Source of the DNA: CAYQMF01 sp964418595
Lineage (GTDB): Bacteria; Planctomycetota; UBA1135; UBA2386
DNA length: 32,479 nucleotides
Direction: 5' to 3'
Assembly (NCBI GenBank): GCA_964418595.1
Contig: CAYQMF010000077.1
Span: 1-32,479 of the forward strand
The first letter of the stretch is position 1, and the number at the start of each line of letters is the position of its first letter. The notes under the pieces are model-generated. The model searched no databases and was not told the origin of the DNA. It saw nothing but the letters and a program-made list of their open reading frames with translations. Positions 17,058 to 23,200 of the stretch are shown one piece after another. Position numbers and translations under genes: made by a program.

Positions 17058-17085
17058 TTGACAGTTCGGTCGACGCGGCTACCAT
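17058..17085 (+). promoter_or_regulatory. Candidate promoter for a leaderless sigma-factor-like transcript
   Basis: TTGACA (17058-17063, perfect -35) is followed after 16 nt by TACCAT (17080-17085, 4/6 match to -10). A start point 7-8 nt downstream would fall at the GTG of 17093, giving a leaderless mRNA. The ATG at 17084 would lie within the -10 element. Confidence 0.4.
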
Positions 17086-17092
17086 GCACCGC

Positions 17093-17665
17093 GTGCAGGA
17101 GCCCCCCGAGAGTGTCGGCGAACGGATCCGGCAGGAGGACATCGATGTCGCGCGGGTCTGCGGAGCGGCGGGTGCGCGGTCCGTGACGAAGCGCGGGGAC
17201 GTGGTCCAGGCGGCGGCGGAGCAAGCGGCGGACGGTTTCGTGCTTGCGGTTCTCGCGGGAAAGCTGCCGCGAGACCTCCGGGCCTGGGCGTGGACAGTAG
17301 GGCGCAACACCGCGCGGAAGCTGCTCGCCCGACGTTCCGTAGTGTCAGTCGACCGGCTGGAGCTGGTAGCACGAGTCGAAGTCGATCGAGGCGCGGACCA
17401 GTTCGACTCGTGTTCGTTCCTGACCCGGGTCGGGGGGATGGTCGCGGATCCAAGTGTGCGCCTCACGGCGCGGCAACGCGAGGTCTTGCGGCAGCTCGAT
17501 CCTGCGGCGGCCCTCAAAGCCAACGCCCGGCGGATCGGGATGAAGCCGTTCGTGTTGCGGCGGATGCTCCGGTCGGTGGCACTACGCGTGCTGGCGACGG
17601 GGAGTCGCGTAGCGAGCGACCTCGTGCCGCCGAGAGGAACAAGGGCTGAGAGGCGCCGGCGTTGA
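17093..17665 (+). CDS. ECF-like sigma factor, divergent member
   Basis: 190 residues if the GTG at 17093 is used; the ATG at 17084 adds three residues and has no ribosome site. The frame is open further upstream, but through the G12 tract and without a ribosome site. Region 2 is recognisable: RGDVVQAAAEQAADGFVLAV, then RDLRAWAWTVGRNTARKLLARR, the usual core-binding and -10 helix. Region 4 is LTARQREVLRQLDPAAALKA followed by a recognition helix (ARRIGMKPFVLRRMLRSVAL). A basic tail ends the protein. The match is weaker than for the factors at 6620 and 20018, and the region 2 acidic patch is reduced. Its neighbour across the divergent gap is a single-pass membrane protein, matching the pattern at the other two sigma loci. 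Confidence 0.65.
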   Translation: MQEPPESVGERIRQEDIDVARVCGAAGARSVTKRGDVVQAAAEQAADGFVLAVLAGKLPRDLRAWAWTVGRNTARKLLARRSVVSVDRLELVARVEVDRGADQFDSCSFLTRVGGMVADPSVRLTARQREVLRQLDPAAALKANARRIGMKPFVLRRMLRSVALRVLATGSRVASDLVPPRGTRAERRRR

Positions 17666-17711
17666 GGTGCCGCGGACCCGACACGGGCTTGGTTCCGCGG
17701 AGAGGAGTCGA

Positions 17712-17743
17712 GCACGTCGTCGTGCACAGCGTTTTCCCTGTGC
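17712..17743 (+). terminator. Two mutually exclusive hairpins downstream of the sigma-like gene
   Basis: Hairpin one is GCACG, TCGT, CGTGC (17712-17725). Hairpin two is GCACAG, an 8-nt loop containing TTTT, and CTGTGC (17724-17743). They share the GC at 17724-17725, so only one can be complete at a time. The first stem followed by ACAGCGTTTT resembles a weak terminator. An attenuator role is speculation. Confidence 0.35.
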
Positions 17744-17788
17744 AGCCCCAGCCGCCCCCAGTGTTAGATCCCCCGCGTCGAAGGGGCG

Positions 17789-18079
17789 GTGCTCGACCTG
17801 GAGGGTCCGGCGCTGGCCCCGGCGGCGCGGGCGCGGTGCGCTCGCGGTTGCAGGCGATGGGGTTCCGTCCGATCACGATCGATCTCCGCACGCACCCAGA
17901 ACGCGACGTGGCGCAGCACCAGGCCGATTCGCGACTGGCTGCGGGCGAACGGCTCCGAGGTCGGGGCGGACGGGAAGCCGCTCCGCCCGAAGGAGACCGC
18001 TTCTGGAGCGCGAAACGGATCTGAGTACCTCGTCGGGACTGCGCGCCTGGCGGCGATGGCGTGGGCGGGAGAGTGAGTG
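17789..18079 (+). pseudogene. Possible frameshifted coding relic
   Basis: The frame beginning GTG at 17789 reads VLDLEGPALAPAARAR with high GC3, then loses coding character. The next frame then reads RLQAMGFRPITIDLRTHPER with GC-rich third positions, after which the first frame recovers (RDWLRANGSEVGADGKPLRP, to a TGA at 18077-18079). This is what two compensating frameshifts in a small gene of about 95 codons would leave. No family is recognised. It could equally be a chance open frame in GC-rich DNA. Confidence 0.3.
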
Positions 18080-18203
18080 AGTGAGACAAAGGTGGGCCGC
18101 CGCCTGGGGGGAGGTTTACGGCGGACTCGATAGCCCTCGCGCGCCGCGGCCAAGGTTGGCTGCGGGCCTTTGACAACAGGGAAGGACAGCGGAGGGAGAA
18201 GCG

Positions 18204-18593
18204 ATGCGTACTTGGGTGAAGGCGGTGTTGGGCGCGATCGTCTGGGGAGCGATGTCGGTGGCGGCGGCGGCGCAGACGCTGACGGTGCCGAAGGCGCCGG
18301 TCATCGGCACGGGGATCACGATCGGCTACTCGGACCCAGGGCGCGCGGGCGAGACGATCACGATCGAGATCGACAACGGAGGTTCGGTGCCGATCGTGGT
18401 CGAGCTGTCGGTCACGCTGGACGAGAACGGCAACGGCACCGTCGAGTGGATGGTCCCCGACTGGATGGGCGCAAACTTCAACGCCCCCGGAGTGCCCGAA
18501 GAGACGCGTGCGTTCGAGTTCGGCGTCTCCCCGATCTTTGCGCGGGTCGCCGCGACGCTCGGCGTTGCCGAAGCCCGTCCGACTACCTGGTGA
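18204..18593 (+). CDS. Small exported beta-sandwich protein of unknown function
   Basis: 129 residues from an ATG at 18204 with an excellent ribosome site (GGAGG, 8 nt upstream). A signal peptide is clear (MRTWVKAVLGAIVWGAMSVAAAAQ). The mature part of about 105 residues alternates hydrophobic and polar residues as in an Ig-like sandwich: GTGITIGYSDPGRAGETITI, then PIVVELSVTLDENGNGTVEW and a C-terminal ARVAATLGVAEARPTTW. I know no named family. The 3' end overlaps the convergent membrane-protein gene by 11 bp (18583-18593), so antisense interaction between the transcripts is possible. Confidence 0.75.
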   Translation: MRTWVKAVLGAIVWGAMSVAAAAQTLTVPKAPVIGTGITIGYSDPGRAGETITIEIDNGGSVPIVVELSVTLDENGNGTVEWMVPDWMGANFNAPGVPEETRAFEFGVSPIFARVAATLGVAEARPTTW

Positions 18594-19359
18594 GCTGGTA
18601 GCGGAGCCTGTTCACCATCGATGTGCGTGTTTGCGCGAGGTCATTCGTTTGCGCTGGCATACAGCGCAGTTCGCCGACCGCGGTCCCGATCGAGATGATC
18701 AACCGCTCGAGCTGTTGAGCCCGGGCGACGACAGGCTGTGCGGCATCCTTCGACGCCAACGCCGCCTCCGAGATGTCCTGGAAGCGACCCGGGAGGCGCT
18801 GGGGTGGCTGGATCTCGACTAGCTCCCGCAAGCGACCGAGACCGGCAATAACCCCGGCTGCGAGGGGTTGGGGAGTAGTCGGGTCGACTCGGAGCGAGCG
18901 CAGCGCGACGATTCCCTCCTCCGCCCGCTGCGCGACCTTGAGGGTTGCGCTCATGCGAGCGCGTTCCGGTTGGTCGGTCTGCCAGAGCAACTCGATGGCC
19001 ATCTCATCGGTCATCGTCTCCCGGCTCTTCTGTCCCGCCGACCACACCAGGTACACCACCACCAGCGTCCCCATCGTCCCGGCAGTCAGCATCGTCGACG
19101 ATCCCATCAGGATCACCGCTGCGCGCATCCACTGCCGCAGCTTGCCCACGCCGGACTCCTGCAACCCTCGCGTCGGCGCCGGGTGCGTCGCGTGCCGCAC
19201 CAGCGTCTCCGCCATGCCCTGCGGCAGGGGCGCGTCGTCACCATCCTGCAACCGCTCCTCCGCGGCCTCGAGGTCGCCGACCTGAAGGTCCGCGTGCGCG
19301 ATCGCCTCGTCCCAGAAGGCCTCGTCGTCCGGCTCGGTGTGTTCGCTCACCCCGCTCAT
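18583..19359 (-). CDS. Single-pass membrane protein, probable anti-sigma partner
   Basis: 258 residues from an ATG at 19359 that overlaps the sigma factor stop in an ATGA junction (19356-19359). An acidic cytoplasmic N-terminus of about 77 residues (EPDDEAFWDEAIAHADLQVG; DLEAAEERLQDGDD) precedes one transmembrane segment at about 78-107 (AVILMGSSTMLTAGTMGTLV...). The outer part is helical (QKSRETMTDEMAIELLWQTD; GLGRLRELVEI; QPVVARAQQLERLIISIG). No zinc-binding anti-sigma signature is visible and no family is recognised. The N-terminal acidic segment before a membrane helix and the ATGA coupling to a sigma gene fit a membrane anti-sigma factor; this is inference from layout. The gene converges on the small exported protein gene with an 11-bp overlap. 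Confidence 0.75.
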   Translation of the reverse strand: MSGVSEHTEPDDEAFWDEAIAHADLQVGDLEAAEERLQDGDDAPLPQGMAETLVRHATHPAPTRGLQESGVGKLRQWMRAAVILMGSSTMLTAGTMGTLVVVYLVWSAGQKSRETMTDEMAIELLWQTDQPERARMSATLKVAQRAEEGIVALRSLRVDPTTPQPLAAGVIAGLGRLRELVEIQPPQRLPGRFQDISEAALASKDAAQPVVARAQQLERLIISIGTAVGELRCMPAQTNDLAQTRTSMVNRLRYQLTR

Positions 19360-20018
19360 GACACCTCGCTCTCGGCTTCGCCGATCACGTCTTCCTTGGG
19401 GGGATAGCCCATCGCGGTGAGGATCTCGCGCAGCCGCTTCCGGCCGGTGGTGCGGGCGACGTAGATGTTGCCCGCAGTCGTGTTCAACTGAGCCATCAAC
19501 AGCTCCGTGTCGGCGGTCCCACCTGCGGCGAGGTCGGCGCGCATCACCGCGCGCAACTGGCCGGGCAGGCGGTCGATCGCCTCGTAGAGGATCTTGGTCG
19601 CGGCGGCGGCGGCTGCGCCGTTCTCGCTCTCCCGCCGCCGCACCAGCAGGTCGAGGTTGCTCGTGGCTCGCACCACGTTCGGGCCGCGCTTGACAGTGAG
19701 CAGGCGGAGCGAGCAGTTGCGCGCGATCGAGTAGTACCAGGCACGCAGGGTTCCCCGCGACAGGTCGATGCGCTGTCGGTACTTCCACACGCGCTGGGTC
19801 GCCTGACTCAGCGCGTCGTCGATCTCGAGGTAGTCGAGCACTTTCCGGAAGTCGGCCTGGAGGGTCGACCGGACCCGGCTCGCGTGATCCTCCACGAGGC
19901 GCCGCAGCCCTGCCTGATCCGAGGCGAGGAGGAGACGGGCCGTCTCCGCGTCGCGTTCGGCGTCAGGGGAACCAGGGTCAGGGGAACCTGTGGGGTTCTG
20001 GCCGGGGGGTTCGGTCAC
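19356..20018 (-). CDS. ECF-type RNA polymerase sigma factor
   Basis: 220 residues from a GTG at 20018 without an obvious ribosome site. A proline/glycine-rich N-terminal tail of about 20 residues (TGSPDPGSPDAE) precedes region 2: VLDYLEIDDALSQATQRVWK, then RGTLRAWYYSIARNCSLRLL, the core-binding and -10 helix. Region 4 is AIDRLPGQLRAVMRADLAAG followed by NTTAGNIYVARTTGRKRLRE, an unusual but recognisable helix-turn-helix. The gene is coupled by an ATGA overlap to a single-pass membrane protein. Its upstream region contains a CCGGGGAT direct repeat (20018-20025 and 20028-20035) overlapping the start and a GGGGTACCCC palindrome at 20098-20107, either of which might be an autoregulatory site. Confidence 0.82.
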   Translation of the reverse strand: MTEPPGQNPTGSPDPGSPDAERDAETARLLLASDQAGLRRLVEDHASRVRSTLQADFRKVLDYLEIDDALSQATQRVWKYRQRIDLSRGTLRAWYYSIARNCSLRLLTVKRGPNVVRATSNLDLLVRRRESENGAAAAAATKILYEAIDRLPGQLRAVMRADLAAGGTADTELLMAQLNTTAGNIYVARTTGRKRLREILTAMGYPPKEDVIGEAESEVS

Positions 20019-20035
20019 CGGGGATACCCGGGGAT
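20018..20035. repeat. Tandem CCGGGGAT repeat at the sigma-factor start
   Basis: CCGGGGAT occurs at 20018-20025 and 20028-20035 with a 10-bp period, i.e. on one face of the helix. It overlaps the GTG of the minus-strand sigma gene. It may be a regulator site or a leader element. Confidence 0.35.
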
Positions 20036-20097
20036 CTTAGTTCGCGATTCCGAAAGTCGCGGTCGCCGATCTCGCCCCAGCATCAACTCGAGCCTCG

Positions 20098-20107
20098 GGG
20101 GTACCCC
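20098..20107. promoter_or_regulatory. Perfect 10-bp palindrome between divergent genes
   Basis: GGGGTACCCC lies in the 239-bp gap between the sigma gene (start 20018) and the fusion gene (start 20258). Perfect palindromes of this kind can bind dimeric regulators. In GC-rich DNA chance is also likely. Confidence 0.25.
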
Positions 20108-20257
20108 GGCTGCGGGGAAACCCGGAGCAGCGGGCGCATGAAGATCCCGCTAAGGCCCGTGAGTACCGGGAGATGGCGGTGACCCCCTCACCGTTCGCAG
20201 CGCCCTCCCGGCCTTCTTCCGATCCGGCGCCGCGGGTTGCCCAGTCTGGATTCCCCC

Positions 20258-23200
20258 ATGTTGTTCGCGATCCCTTCGCCTGACCTTCTTGTCAACCTGT
20301 TCGCCAGCGGCGCCCAGATCATGGGCCTGCTCGCGGTCGCGCTCGGTGGCGCCTGGTTCAAGAAGTCCCGCTTCGACGCCGACTCCCAGGTCCGCCGCGG
20401 CTCCCCCTGGCCGTTGCGGATCGCCGTCCTCCTCCTGCTGGGCGTCTCGACTGCGTTCACCCTGTACGTCCTGCAGGCCAACGACGCGGTCAATCGCCGC
20501 ATGCAGGCCAACCTGCTGCGCTCGTCGACGGAGAAGGGCAAGAAGGTCGGCGACACGTCGCTCAAGACCCTGGCCTTCAGCGATCAGGCAAGCCATCCGC
20601 GCGCGCTGGCGTCGGAGACGCTCGCCGCGTGGATGGCGGAAGGCAAGCCGGTCAACGTCATCGACGTGCGCGAGCCGGAGGAAGTGGAGATGGGTCAGCT
20701 TCCCGGAGCGTGGGCCCGCCGCTATCCCGACCTCCGCGGCGACCGGCGCGACCTGATCAAGCCGGACATGGACACGGTGCTCATCTGCGACTCGGGGAAT
20801 CGCAGCAGTGAGCTGTCGGACGTGTTCGCCAACGACGGCATCACCACGTACTTCGTGATCGGCGGGTGCGAGAAGTGGGTGGCCGAGGGCCGGCCGCTCA
20901 TCAACGAAGCGCCGCGCGCCAACATCCGCGACATCCCGGAGTACCCCAACAAGAACGTGCTGCTCAGCACGGACGAGGTCGTGCGCCTGGTCCGCGAGGA
21001 GAACGCGCTGTTCGTCGACGTGCGCTACCCGGAGGAGTTCGCCAAGGGCGCGCTCCCCGACGCGATCAATCTCACCCTGCGCAAGCAGCTCAAGGAGGAG
21101 ATGGAGTCGTCGCTGCGCGCCCTGCCGCGCCGGCCGGTGATCGTGCCGGTCTACGACAAGCGCAGCGCCTTCTACGGTCTGATCCTCGGCATCCGCATGC
21201 ACCGGCTCGGCCTCGACTACCGCGGCCGCTACTCGCTGCCGCACGAGTACTTCGTGCCGCCGCCGGACGCTGCGCACCTCGCCGCGTGGAAGGCCAACCG
21301 CAAGGAACACACGATGTTCTCCATCGCGTCGGCGTCGATGGCGACCGACCTCGGTTCGCTGTCCACGTATCTCGGCAGCCTCCTGCTGGCGGTGTTGCTC
21401 GTGGTCGTGGTCGCGCGTCTGCTGCTCCTGCCGCTCACGCTCAAGGCCGATCGCGACCAGATCGTGCTGCGCAAGCTGGCGCCGAAGGTCGAGGCGCTCC
21501 GCGCCCGGTACCCCGGTGACCCGGGCCGCGTGCGCCGCGAGACCTTCGCCCTGCACAAGGAGGCGAAGCTCACGCCGGTGCGCAACATGCTCGGCTCGAT
21601 GGTGCAGCTCGTGCTGTTCATCGTCCTGTTCGCCGCGGTGGACATCGCGGCGACCGGGCACGCCACGCCGTTCCTCTGGCTCGACGGCCTCGGTCTCGCC
21701 GACCCGCTCGCGATCCTGCCGGTCGCGGTCGGCCTCGCTTTCCTGGGCCTGATGCTCGCGGTCGCGGCGAAGCACACGGTGATCGGCACGACCTTGCGCG
21801 TCGCCTTCGCCGCCCTGATCACGGTGGCCATCTGGACGGGCAGTGCGGCCGTGTCCCTCTACCTGCTGATGAACCTCGGCCTGATGCTGCTGCAGCGCGT
21901 GCTGATGACGCGGTGGTCGCAGCGCCGCGAGGCGCAGGCGGCGGGGCCGACCCGCACGCTCCGCGTGGTCGCCGAGCAGCCGACCGTCACGCTCCGCGAG
22001 GCGGAAGCCCTGCCCATGGCCGGCCGCAAGGCCCAGCGCCTGTCGGCCCTGATGCGCGCCGGCTTCCCGGTGCCCGATGGTTTCGTCGTCGCCCACGGCG
22101 AAGCGCTCGCCAGCGAGGCCGGCAAGGCGGCGATCCTGCGCGCACACAAGCGGCTCGGCGCCCAGCGCGTCGCGGTGCGCAGCTCCGGCATGGGTGAGGA
22201 CGGCGTCGAGTTCAGCCATGCCGGCGAGTTCGACTCGATCCTCAAGGTCACCCGCGAGCGCCTGCTCGACTGCGTCGAGCAGGTGCAGACGTCGCTGCGG
22301 CGGCCGCACTCCGGCATCGCCGAGCGCTGCGACGAGGGCGGGGTGCTGGTGCAGACGATGGTGCCGGCGGAATACGCTGGCGTGCTCTTCACGGAGGACC
22401 CGGGCTGCGCCGGCGCGATGATGGTCGAGATGACCGCGGGCCTGGGCGACAGCCTGGTGTCCGGCCAGGTCGATCCCGACGGGTACCGCTTCGGTCGCCT
22501 CACGCTGCGGCCGCTGCAGACCAGCACGGCGCCGATGGACCTGCGCAAGCTCCTCGAGCTGGGCCTGCGCGCGGAGCGGATGTTCGGCCGCGCCCAGGAC
22601 ATCGAGTGGGCCTACGCCAAGGGCCGGTTCTACATCCTGCAGGCGCGCGACATCACCTGCACGGCGCAGGACACCACCAACCTCGGCGACGCGACGGCGC
22701 GGCGCGAGGCCGAGCGCGCCCGGCTGTTGAAGCTGGCGCCTTCGAGCGGCGATCCGCGCAAGGCCATGCTGGCGCAGAACGAGCTGGCCGAGCTGCTGCC
22801 GGAGCCGACGCCGTTCAGCCTGTCGCTCATGAACGAGCTGTGGGCCAAGGGCGGGAGCGTCGAGCGCGCCGCTGCGCGCCTCGGCATCCCGTACGCGGTG
22901 AGTGCGACGTCGGCGCCCTACGCGGTGTCGGTGTTCGGTCGCCTCTACGTCAACCGCCACGAGCAGCAGCGGCGCTTCGCCAAGGGCGTCGGCGCGATGG
23001 CGAGCATGTCGCTCGCGCGGGGTGCGAGCGCCATCGAACGGGCCTTCAAGGAGGGCTTCCTGCCGAGGTTCCGCCGCGAGGTGCGCATGCTCGAGGCGGT
23101 CGATCCGTCGCGCCTGTCGCTGAACGAGCTGGTGGCCGCCATCGGCGACGGTCGTGCGCACTTCGTGCGCACGACCTACGTCGAAGCGGAGGTCGTCAAC

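Larger units (their letters stand above)
17666..18203. other. Intergenic region with possible hairpins and a coding relic
   Basis: 538 bp between the sigma-like gene and the small exported protein gene. It holds two overlapping hairpins (17712-17743), a stretch at 17789-18079 where coding character switches between two frames, and a short GAGT repeat (18071-18085). No intact gene could be supported. Confidence 0.5.

Noticed and set aside
18071..18085. GAGT tetranucleotide repeat.
   Set aside because: Under four copies and not within a reading frame; too short to suggest a phase-variable locus.
18170..18175. TTGACA on the plus strand upstream of the small exported protein.
   Set aside because: The expected -10 falls in the GGAGGGAG ribosome site, with no A/T-rich hexamer.
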